A stretch of 23,287 nt of DNA from a virus: positions 1 through 23,287 of the IMG/VR virus record IMGVR_UViG_3300027734_000325. One strand, 5' to 3'. The notes beneath the pieces were generated by a model. That model searched no databases and was not told the origin of the DNA. It saw only the letters and a list, made by a program, of their open reading frames with translations. Below, piece after piece: positions 1 through 5,888 of the stretch (its first letter is position 1; the number at the start of each line of letters is the position of its first letter). Made by a program: the position numbers and the translations under genes.

Positions 1-476
1 TTGCCCTTAGGCGTACCACCAAACACCGCCCAACCTAGCCGGTCTGACAATGTGGGTCGAATGACGTTACCCCAAACGCTAGGCTTGAAGTCACCGTATT
101 CGTCAAGGTAAACGCCGTTAAAGCCCAGCCCCCGCATGGCATCAGCGTTATCTGAGCCAAACAGCATAATCTTTGCACCGTTCAGCAGCTCTACCGACAA
201 ATCGGATTCATTGATGGTCTTTGTGATTGGTGCGGCGTAATATTTGAGGTAATCCCACGCCACCCGCTTGGCTTGGCTTCTAAATGGGGCAATGTAGGCA
301 TATTGGGCTGATCTGTTGCCCTCGGTGATACCGCGCTTTATCAGGTCGTTGATTGCCGCTACGGTCTTTCCAGCTCTACGGTGTGCTACTAAGCAAGACC
401 AGCGCTCGGTGCGCTCATGGAATGGCATAAAAGCCGCCCTTGGGGAATAGGGCAGTATTACTTCACGCCGCCCCAT
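1..476 (-). CDS. terL: Terminase large subunit, N-terminal part (C-terminus beyond window)
   Basis: This is the ATPase end of the phage DNA-packaging motor, which pumps DNA into the prohead and cuts it. The 158 complete codons visible start at ATG 476. A Walker A motif, HRRAGKT, lies at residues 32-38, preceded by the usual aromatic/Arg-rich adenine-binding stretch. A Walker B motif, GVYLDEYGD, lies at residues 121-129, with the catalytic Glu after the Asp. The nuclease domain would lie off the left edge. The start overlaps the end of the small-subunit gene by 19 bp, the normal terS-terL order. The frame stays open to position 1. Family membership is secure; the packaging type (cos, pac or other) cannot be told from this part. 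Confidence 0.95.
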   Translation of the reverse strand, partial: MGRREVILPYSPRAAFMPFHERTERWSCLVAHRRAGKTVAAINDLIKRGITEGNRSAQYAYIAPFRSQAKRVAWDYLKYYAAPITKTINESDLSVELLNGAKIMLFGSDNADAMRGLGFNGVYLDEYGDFKPSVWGNVIRPTLSDRLGWAVFGGTPKG

Positions 477-769
477 GTCACCACCATTTCTACCGGCCCA
501 TCGTCTTTGCCAGTAATCTCAGTCCTTGCCAATTTGGGTACATGGTATTCAACTACCGATTGGAATAGCTCAAAGGCTTTGGCAGGGTTGGGTTTAATGT
601 CGTGGTCAGGAACGCCGTTAGCGACCTGATCAAGCCAATGCTCTAGCCGGTGTGAGTTGTTGTCAACAAACATGGCTATGGCCTGCCTAGCCTCGACTGT
701 GCGCTTGTTTGGCAGTCCCGCGGGTCGTCCTGGGCCTGCTGTTGTTTTATCGCCTTTTTTAAACGCCAT
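458..769 (-). CDS. terS: Terminase small subunit
   Basis: This is the likely DNA-recognition subunit of the packaging terminase, 103 aa. The N-terminus has the basic GRPAGLPNKRT-type stretch (about residues 14-24) seen in many phage small terminases. It is followed by a helical region (EARQAIAMFVDNN, HRLEHWLDQVA) and a proline/lysine segment, AKAFELFQSVVEYHVPKL, also typical of the family. It lies directly upstream of, and overlaps, the large subunit. The ATG at 769 has only a weak upstream SD. It diverges from the small plus-strand gene at 811 across 41 bp. The assignment rests on the N-terminal motif and the neighbour and is quite secure. Confidence 0.85.
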   Translation of the reverse strand: MAFKKGDKTTAGPGRPAGLPNKRTVEARQAIAMFVDNNSHRLEHWLDQVANGVPDHDIKPNPAKAFELFQSVVEYHVPKLARTEITGKDDGPVEMVVTWGGVK

Positions 770-810
770 AAGTTAAGGATGCTTTACAATATGGTTTTGG
801 AGGTGTCATC

Positions 811-1020
811 ATGAATATTTACTCACCAATTGTCAATACAGATGTTGTCATGCCGCAAGAAATGTTAGATGGGTTAACAGCTCATGAAACTTTTTGTATT
901 ATGTCAAAAATTAACGCCGTTACGGTTGACCACGTTAAATCTTTTTTGTCATCCCATTACGGTGATGAGTTAGCCAACCAATTTAAACCTGAGTATTTGT
1001 TTAGTAACCCAACGCTTTGA
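811..1020 (+). CDS. Small protein of unknown function, inserted against the strand of its neighbours
   Basis: A 69-aa reading frame preceded by a strong SD, GGAGGTG, 5 bases before ATG 811. A TACAAT hexamer at 785-790 could be a -10 box, but no good -35 is visible. The protein is mixed helical with no TM segment or recognised motif. It is the only plus-strand gene in a long minus-strand block, sits between the large virion-type protein and terS, and its end overlaps the convergent gene by 20 bp. It looks more AT-rich than its neighbours. This layout is typical of a phage moron. Function unknown; the SD makes the gene itself credible. Confidence 0.65.
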   Translation: MNIYSPIVNTDVVMPQEMLDGLTAHETFCIMSKINAVTVDHVKSFLSSHYGDELANQFKPEYLFSNPTL

Positions 1021-2446
1021 GCAGGTCTGCGCTGATTACCCCTGCATAGGGTTTCATTTGTAAAGCTCGCAAATCCTGTGGGCTTGGGTTTTTTGGGTCA
1101 ACAATACCTCGTTGCTTAACAACTTCAGGCAACAATTCAAAAATGTTTCTATCTTCAGCCGCTACGCCCAAACCTTGGCCTGGCACTCCTCGCGGGTAAG
1201 ACACATGGCCTGATTGCATGACCATTGGTTGACCAGCAAAGATTTCGCCAATGTTTTGGATGCCGCCCTCTTGTGCGGTGTATTGCTTGGGGTCGGTTAC
1301 AGCTAATCGGGCTTCACCAATGTTAAGCCCACCCATGTCTCTAAATTGCACATCCATCATGTTTTTCAAAGCTTTGCGAGTTGTGTCCGGTGCATCGCGG
1401 TATTGAGCTATCCCTTGCGGTGTTCCAAGGCCAGCCCAATCAGGAATCAATTTTTTTATTTCTCGGTTAACTTTATTTTTTGCGCCCTTGCCCATAACGG
1501 TGTCAGCGTAACCAAGCATGGTCTCACCGGTCATGTGAGCAAAGTCACCACCAGTTGGAGCCATGCGCCAAGGAATGTACAAAGGATTTTGTCCAGTTAC
1601 ATCTTTAATAATTTCTGCATTGTTAAGTATTTGCTTGACAGGCTGCTCCGCAGATGCCCACACCTTGCCAGGATTGTTAAACATATAGTCTTGACCGCCC
1701 AAATAGTCAACCGGTACGTTTAAAGGAATATTGTTGATACCTGTTAATTGACCGCCAGCCGCAGTCCTGTCTGACATACTAGTAATAAATGGCCTGCCCT
1801 CTAAATCCACCAATGAAATAGTTGGCGGCGTGGCTGTGGATTTTGGGTTTACTTGCAAAGTCAAGGCTTGCAACCTAGCTTGTTCTTTTGCCCTTGGGTC
1901 AAACCTTGGGTCATATTCAACAATATTTTTAGGCTTTGGCGTAATGTCACCCAACAATGACCGTGTGGGTTGGCCTGTCATGGCAACATTGATCTCTTGC
2001 CCCGCTAATTTTGCATACCCTGTCATCGCCGGTTTAGCTATTTTGCCTAAGGCTGGAGCCATGTACCCGCCCAGCTCTTCCATGCCTGCTGTTTCGGGTC
2101 TTGCTACCGTTTTTCTTGGCATCATGCCCAAAATGTCTGTGGTGGTTGGCAATACAGGGGTTTCGTTAACACTTACCCCGCCCGCGCCAAATGCTTTGTT
2201 TATGCCCACCCGAGCCAAGCCCTCTAGGTCGCCACCCGCGCCAGGCACTTGCGCTACGCTTCCCCGAATTAGCGATTCAAGGTTGCTTAACGACCCCGAG
2301 CCAATGGCTTTGAGCATTCCAAGCAGGTCGGATGCGCTGGCTTTCTTGCCGTTCTTTAGCGTGATCAGCGTGTCAGGCGTAATGCCGCCGGTATCTTGTC
2401 CATACCCACCACCAAGCGCCGCAGCTAAGTCTCGGTAATCAGCCAT
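1001..2446 (-). CDS. Large virion-associated or polyvalent-type phage protein
   Basis: A 481-aa protein without membrane segments. The start is ATG 2446 (the codon before it, TTG, is in frame but less well placed), overlapping the glycosyltransferase stop by 8 bp. The N-terminus is Gly/Ala-rich and low in complexity, like internal or ejected virion proteins. The middle holds a conserved-looking stretch with GRPFITSMSDRTAAGG (roughly residues 220-240) and LGGQDYMFNNPGKVWAS, a pattern I recall from large polyvalent proteins of phages and mobile elements. No catalytic residues can be named with confidence. The position next to terS fits a late gene. It may be a protein injected with the DNA, but this is inference. 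Confidence 0.6.
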   Translation of the reverse strand: MADYRDLAAALGGGYGQDTGGITPDTLITLKNGKKASASDLLGMLKAIGSGSLSNLESLIRGSVAQVPGAGGDLEGLARVGINKAFGAGGVSVNETPVLPTTTDILGMMPRKTVARPETAGMEELGGYMAPALGKIAKPAMTGYAKLAGQEINVAMTGQPTRSLLGDITPKPKNIVEYDPRFDPRAKEQARLQALTLQVNPKSTATPPTISLVDLEGRPFITSMSDRTAAGGQLTGINNIPLNVPVDYLGGQDYMFNNPGKVWASAEQPVKQILNNAEIIKDVTGQNPLYIPWRMAPTGGDFAHMTGETMLGYADTVMGKGAKNKVNREIKKLIPDWAGLGTPQGIAQYRDAPDTTRKALKNMMDVQFRDMGGLNIGEARLAVTDPKQYTAQEGGIQNIGEIFAGQPMVMQSGHVSYPRGVPGQGLGVAAEDRNIFELLPEVVKQRGIVDPKNPSPQDLRALQMKPYAGVISADLLKALGY

Positions 2447-3119
2447 CAACTGTTTCCCGCATTTTGATCAAGCCATTCATCATACGGCTTTTAGTGTTAA
2501 ACCATTGCTTGCTAAAGTCGCAATTTTGGTAATGGTCAAACTCGGGGATGCCTAGCGTGTAATGGGCAATCTTGGCGTTCTTGTTCTCTTGCTCGCCAAC
2601 CAGTACGTTCCATTCTTTCGGTAACTCACCGATTAGCGAATCAGGCAACCAACCGAATCGGTGAAGCTCTGAGCCGCTGTGGTCATCCACAAAATCAGGC
2701 GTTAAAACTCTGTTTCTGAGGTGATCGCAATTCCAAAGTATTAAACTTGACCAATTCTTTCGGGAATAGTCCCGATTTGCCGATTCCATCGGTGTACCAA
2801 TATATTTCCTTGGGTGCTTGGTCTGATACTCATGCTTGACCACTTGCACCGCCTTGGTCGGGTCAAATAGCTTGTTAAGGTTGTCTATGTTGGCAAGCAT
2901 CAGCATATCGCTTGCATCCATGAATATCGCTCTGCCAGTGAAATTAGTGAAGTAGGGTACAAGAAACCGCTGATAGGTAAATGCGTTTGTGCCGTCCCGC
3001 TGTGTGCCATATAACGGTGTTATGGCTACTGGCTCGCTGGTGCGCTCAATCAGGCTTTGGCAAAACACATGGTAGCCAATAGCCTCCCTTGGGTCGTAAC
3101 CAGCAAATATCCTGATCAT
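2439..3119 (-). CDS. Glycosyltransferase, GT-A type
   Basis: A 226-aa protein with the pattern of a nucleotide-sugar glycosyltransferase found in phages and bacteria. It opens with IRIFAGYDPREAIGYHVF, followed by RDGTNAFTYQRFLVPY. The metal-binding DxD-like motif is MDASDM at residues 67-72. Later come RKNWSSLILWNCDH and a HRFGWLPDS/IGELP segment. It should transfer a sugar from a nucleotide donor; the acceptor is unknown and could be host envelope glycan, phage protein or DNA. It starts at ATG 3119 with an ATGA overlap to the upstream gene. The family call is confident, the substrate is not. Confidence 0.85.
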   Translation of the reverse strand: MIRIFAGYDPREAIGYHVFCQSLIERTSEPVAITPLYGTQRDGTNAFTYQRFLVPYFTNFTGRAIFMDASDMLMLANIDNLNKLFDPTKAVQVVKHEYQTKHPRKYIGTPMESANRDYSRKNWSSLILWNCDHLRNRVLTPDFVDDHSGSELHRFGWLPDSLIGELPKEWNVLVGEQENKNAKIAHYTLGIPEFDHYQNCDFSKQWFNTKSRMMNGLIKMRETVDG

Positions 3120-3472
3120 TTGAATGACAATAAATATATTGTGCTGTCAATCAACGCGGCAATCTCGTCCACAATGTTTTGCAGCTCGGTGTCATCAGGC
3201 AAAGCTTGGCGGTTTTTGTAAACGTAATCTTTGATGCTGGTCAGATACTTAACAGGGTCTTTGGCATTGTGGAAGTTCTCAGGAAAATCCTTGATCTTCT
3301 CGTAACAACCCGAATAAGCCTCTGCATAACTGTCAGCCAGCTCAACAATGGCAGGGTAATACTTACCCAAAGCCTTATGCGTAGCGTATGAATCGGTACT
3401 CAGGTGCATAAAATGCGTCACCGTTGAGCTGTGAAACAACGTGGAAATGAAGTCGGCAACGTCTTTTTTCAT
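3116..3472 (-). CDS. DUF5856-type, Dps/ferritin-like phage protein
   Basis: A 118-aa all-helical protein. The core, FHSSTVTHFMHLSTDSYATHKALGKYY followed by IVELADSYAEAY (roughly residues 12-52), has the spacing of His, Asp and Glu seen in DUF5856 and resembles Dps-like four-helix proteins. I chose ATG 3472, which has AGGG upstream, over an in-frame TTG at 3499 that would lie inside the hairpin of the terminator just upstream. The stop forms an ATGA overlap with the glycosyltransferase start. A role in iron or oxidant handling is only suggested by the fold resemblance; metal binding has not been shown by anything visible here. Confidence 0.65.
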   Translation of the reverse strand: MKKDVADFISTLFHSSTVTHFMHLSTDSYATHKALGKYYPAIVELADSYAEAYSGCYEKIKDFPENFHNAKDPVKYLTSIKDYVYKNRQALPDDTELQNIVDEIAALIDSTIYLLSFK

Positions 3473-3481
3473 GTTTACCCT

Positions 3482-3508
3482 AAAAAAAGCAGGGGTCAAT
3501 GCCCCTGC
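3482..3508 (-). terminator. Intrinsic (rho-independent) terminator on the minus strand
   Basis: Read on the minus strand, GCAGGGG at 3508-3502 pairs perfectly with CCCCTGC at 3495-3489 around a 6-base loop and is followed at once by seven T at 3488-3482. The stop codon of the upstream HNH gene lies inside the loop (3498-3496). The next gene starts only 10 bases after the T run. It should end or attenuate transcription coming from the replication operon. Confidence 0.85.
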
Positions 3509-3849
3509 GAATGAGACAACTGCACATCTATTGTAAACGTAGGAATGGGTACGTCAACAGGCCAAGCGCCTTGATTAAAAAGTTTTGCAACGGTTGCAAT
3601 GTGGGCGTGATGCCATTTTCTTTGCCTTTCCTCTTTACTTAACTCTTTGCCTTGGTCAATCTCGTAATGGCACTTCAAGCATAAAGCCGCCACTAGGTTG
3701 TCATCAGCTTTAACCCCTCGACCCTTGCCACCACCCCAATTGGTGTGCGCGGCCTGCACCATATTGCCCGACCCGCAGGCTTGGCAGTCAAGTCCCGCCA
3801 CCAGCTTTAGTAGTTTTTTGCTTCTTATGTATTGATGTTTTTGGTACAA
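3496..3849 (-). CDS. HNH-type nuclease-domain protein (DUF1364-like)
   Basis: A 117-aa protein with a zinc-finger HNH layout: C22-x2-C25, the AAHTNWGGGKGRG block containing H35, then KADDNLVAALCLKCH with C57, C60 and H61. This matches the DUF1364 nuclease-domain family common in phage early regions. No ATG is available; TTG 3849 has a well placed GGAG upstream (spacing 7), so a TTG start is proposed. The gene overlaps the zinc-ribbon gene by 62 bp in another frame. It probably cuts or nicks DNA, in packaging, recombination or host takeover; the exact role is unknown. An intrinsic terminator surrounds its stop codon. Confidence 0.82.
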   Translation of the reverse strand: MYQKHQYIRSKKLLKLVAGLDCQACGSGNMVQAAHTNWGGGKGRGVKADDNLVAALCLKCHYEIDQGKELSKEERQRKWHHAHIATVAKLFNQGAWPVDVPIPTFTIDVQLSHSQGH

Positions 3850-3973
3850 GTATTGTCTCCAATGTGGTAAATCTGTGCTCGTTAGCGCATTCCAAACGCC
3901 GCCTGCGTGTGTTTCCTGTTGAAGTTCTTGTTTCTTTGACTATTGTCCAAGTCCCGCATTCGGGACATTTCAT
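3788..3973 (-). CDS. Small NrdR-like zinc-ribbon protein
   Basis: A 61-aa protein starting at ATG 3973, which forms an ATGA overlap with the upstream gene. A longer TTG-started form from 4021 is possible but less likely. The N-terminus, MKCPECG then RRRRLECANEHRFTTLE, closely follows the zinc ribbon of the bacterial repressor NrdR (CPxC, RRRRxC, RFTT). The fourth metal ligand is His instead of Cys. The ATP-cone that NrdR uses to sense nucleotides is absent. It may bind DNA and interfere with or imitate NrdR control of ribonucleotide reductase, or be a plain zinc-ribbon DNA-binding protein. Fold likely, function inferred. Confidence 0.65.
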   Translation of the reverse strand: MKCPECGTWTIVKETRTSTGNTRRRRLECANEHRFTTLETILVPKTSIHKKQKTTKAGGGT

Positions 3974-4299
3974 TGGTGTGCCTTGTCTTGCATTCTGTTT
4001 GTTGCCTCTCGTGTTCGCCAAATCTCTATGTCAAGCCTTGCCGCCTCAATCTCCCATTTGAGGGTCTCTTCTTTTTCAATTGCCGCAGCCAATCCCCTTA
4101 ACAGTTTGGCATAAATAGGGTCGGCGTAGGCTTCACGTTCTTGTGCATTTGCCGCCTCAAAGCCCATTTCTAAAGCATCTTTCATTAACAAGGCTTTTTG
4201 GCTTTTGCGAAATTCCTCAAGGTAAACCCTTTGGGCTTTAGCCTCACCGTAAGCTGGCGCTTTGTCTCGGATGGCTTGCGCCGCTTCTTCGGGTTTCAT
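3970..4299 (-). CDS. Helical phage protein of unknown function
   Basis: A 109-aa protein, almost entirely helical and rich in Ala, Glu, Lys and Arg, with no Cys or TM segment. Phrases such as AYGEAKAQRVYLEEFRK and AAAIEKEETLKWEIEAA suggest a coiled-coil. It resembles small hypothetical proteins I recall in phage replication regions, without a known activity. The start is ATG 4299, with AGGA upstream and an ATGA overlap with the PAPS-reductase-like gene. Its end forms another ATGA overlap with the zinc-ribbon gene, so the three are translationally coupled. Confidence 0.7.
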   Translation of the reverse strand: MKPEEAAQAIRDKAPAYGEAKAQRVYLEEFRKSQKALLMKDALEMGFEAANAQEREAYADPIYAKLLRGLAAAIEKEETLKWEIEAARLDIEIWRTREATNRMQDKAHQ

Positions 4300-5021
4300 T
4301 TGTAATCCTGCTCTGCCATTTGGCAAAAAATAGAACATTCAATGTTTTGCTCAGATGGATAATGCCCATCAGTTGGTTTTAGCTCATCTAAATATCGGTC
4401 TTTAAAAACTGTTTGGCTTTTAGAACGTTCTAACTTTGCCATTCGGTCAAAATGTTCAGGAAAATCAACCTTAATTTTATTCCAATAGCCCATTCCACCT
4501 TTGACACAACCAATGCAATTGTTGTTGTGATAACCAAGGCGATACATTGCTGGCAATTCAATATTGGCGTTTTCTAGCATTGCCAAACAATCTTCTTTAG
4601 AAAGCCCTTTGTCAATCAATGGTATCCAAATGTCAACATCATTGTTGGCATCAATAAACCTATCTAATCGGGCTTGTTCTTCAGCTGTATAACCAAACAC
4701 TTGCCTGTCATTAGCCAATTCAAATCTTTGACGCACTTGCTTTTTTAAGGCCCTCGTGCATGGTGCGCCCTTGGGGGTGCGAATGTAATTTTTCTCAAAC
4801 ACTCGATAAATTGACCCCTCATAAAATTCATTACGCAAAATTTGTATTTCTTGGCCAAACCAAGTTTCACAATCTTTAAGAAATCTCTTGTTGTCGGGAT
4901 GTTCTTCTGCAACTTCGGTGTAAGCAATGATTAAGGGCAATTTGCCATCATTTTCAGCAATCGCTAGTTTTGTAGCCACCGCACTTGCTGCACCGCAACT
5001 AAACCAGCAAACTATTCTCAT
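4296..5021 (-). CDS. PAPS-reductase-superfamily (PP-loop) protein
   Basis: A 241-aa protein of the adenine-nucleotide alpha-hydrolase fold. The PP-loop is SCGAAS at residues 8-13 rather than SGGxDS. Then come TPKGAPCTRALKK (C88), NNNCIGCVKGG (C169, C172) and ECSIFC (C229, C233). Five cysteines in these places could hold an Fe-S cluster, as in sulfur-handling members such as DndC-like proteins. The ECGLH signature of true CysH is not seen. It probably activates a substrate with ATP, perhaps to modify a base or transfer sulfur. The neighbours are nucleic-acid enzymes, not sulfate-assimilation genes. Start is ATG 5021 with an ATGA overlap. Confidence 0.8.
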   Translation of the reverse strand: MRIVCWFSCGAASAVATKLAIAENDGKLPLIIAYTEVAEEHPDNKRFLKDCETWFGQEIQILRNEFYEGSIYRVFEKNYIRTPKGAPCTRALKKQVRQRFELANDRQVFGYTAEEQARLDRFIDANNDVDIWIPLIDKGLSKEDCLAMLENANIELPAMYRLGYHNNNCIGCVKGGMGYWNKIKVDFPEHFDRMAKLERSKSQTVFKDRYLDELKPTDGHYPSEQNIECSIFCQMAEQDYK

Positions 5022-5284
5022 TTTAATATTCCAATCATGCGTAAAGCCGCATCAGGGCTGTCAATCTTTGCCAAGGTACTTCCTCCCCAACTTTCAAAAA
5101 AGTCTTGCTGTAGGGCTGTTAAACGCTTTTTAGCGTCTGTTTTGATCTCCACTAAGAACGTGTGCCCCTTGTAACCAACCAGCAAGTCAACCGGCAGGCT
5201 AATGATCCACACATTGGCGCCAGCAGCTCGTAAGGCAACCACAATTTGATCTTGGTTTGCGTCCACCCTTTTAGCGTGTCTCAT
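5018..5284 (-). CDS. VRR-NUC-type endonuclease
   Basis: An 88-aa protein with the compact PD-(D/E)XK nuclease pattern of the VRR-NUC family: D33 in PVDLLVGYKG, then LVEIK giving E46 and K48, and downstream LTALQQDFF with the family's Gln. These phage nucleases act on structured DNA such as Holliday junctions or flaps, and are about this length. It lies in the replication operon between an unknown gene (14-bp overlap) and the PAPS-reductase-like gene (ATGA overlap). The start is ATG 5284; the SD is weak, and translation probably depends on coupling. Confidence 0.85.
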   Translation of the reverse strand: MRHAKRVDANQDQIVVALRAAGANVWIISLPVDLLVGYKGHTFLVEIKTDAKKRLTALQQDFFESWGGSTLAKIDSPDAALRMIGILK

Positions 5285-5540
5285 TCATTCGCTTTCTGAG
5301 GTTAACGGCGGCCGCTGATCCACGGCGTTTTTCTATGTCTAAGTAAACCTGTGACCACCATGCCGATGCTTTGGTTTTCCCAAGGTCTCTCACTTTCTTG
5401 CGGTATCTCTGCACCCACTCCCGCGCTTCCATCGTCCTCATAGTCTCCAGTAGCTCTAAGCGCAGCTGTGGTGTCAACGTGGCTAAGTTGGTAGGTTTCT
5501 TTATGTCGGTCAAGGAGCTGGTTTGCTTCAATTCGGTCAT
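5271..5540 (-). CDS. Small phage protein of unknown function
   Basis: An 89-aa protein, helical and basic in its second half, with MEAREWVQRYRKKV and SAWWSQVYLDIEKRR (about residues 37-72). Similar small proteins sit beside nucleases in phage replication regions, but I know no function. The start is ATG 5540, a few bases after the TAA of the replication gene, with AGGGG upstream. Another ATG at 5544 opens an unrelated frame of 80 codons that I regard as a shadow. No cysteines or membrane segments. Confidence 0.7.
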   Translation of the reverse strand: MTELKQTSSLTDIKKPTNLATLTPQLRLELLETMRTMEAREWVQRYRKKVRDLGKTKASAWWSQVYLDIEKRRGSAAAVNLRKRMNETR

Positions 5541-5543
5541 TCA

Positions 5544-5888
5544 TTATCTGCCCCTTAACGCATCAAGTTTGGCTTTTATGTCCGCAGGCATTGGGACTGC
5601 TCTTGCACGATCTTGGGCAATTTTTTCAAGGATGTGAGTGGTCTTTTTAACCTCGGGTATCTCAGCCCCATCCCAGCGCCGTTGGTTAAGGTAAACAGCG
5701 GGTGAGGGTATATAAGCCCCACCGTCTTTACGCCATTGGTCGGTAGTTTTCATCCATTCAATGTGCTTAATTATTTGATCAACGCAGCTATCACAATAAT
5801 ACTTTTCCCAACGCTTGAGGCAATCAGACTTGCCCCCTTTGCGGGTACTGACAGGCCATATAGACCAAAATTGTTCAAAGTTTGTCAT
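5544..5888 (-). CDS. Short phage replication protein (O/DnaT-like C-terminal domain)
   Basis: A 114-aa protein starting at ATG 5888 with a very good SD (AAGGGAG, 5 bases away). It consists of a single domain: FEQFWSIWPVSTRKGG near the start, then helices with WEKYY and IEWMKTT, then GGAYIPSPAVYLNQRRWDG (about residues 69-87). This signature occurs at the C-terminus of phage replication-initiation or helicase-loader proteins. The usual N-terminal winged helix of O-like proteins is missing, so it may work as a primosome or loader part rather than as the origin binder. It is the first safe gene downstream of the promoter at 6305-6332. Confidence 0.75.
   Translation of the reverse strand: MTNFEQFWSIWPVSTRKGGKSDCLKRWEKYYCDSCVDQIIKHIEWMKTTDQWRKDGGAYIPSPAVYLNQRRWDGAEIPEVKKTTHILEKIAQDRARAVPMPADIKAKLDALRGR

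Noticed and set aside
1830-2438. 202-codon plus-strand frame
   Set aside because: Entirely antisense to the large virion-type protein, no SD; product is low-complexity Ser/Pro/Ala.
3116-3499. TTG start at 3499 for the DUF5856-type gene, giving TTGA coupling to the HNH gene
   Set aside because: It falls in the terminator loop and adds nine residues outside the conserved domain; ATG 3472 has a good SD.
4296-5021. Calling the gene cysH
   Set aside because: Lacks the ECGLH motif and the standard SGGxDS loop; context is DNA metabolism.
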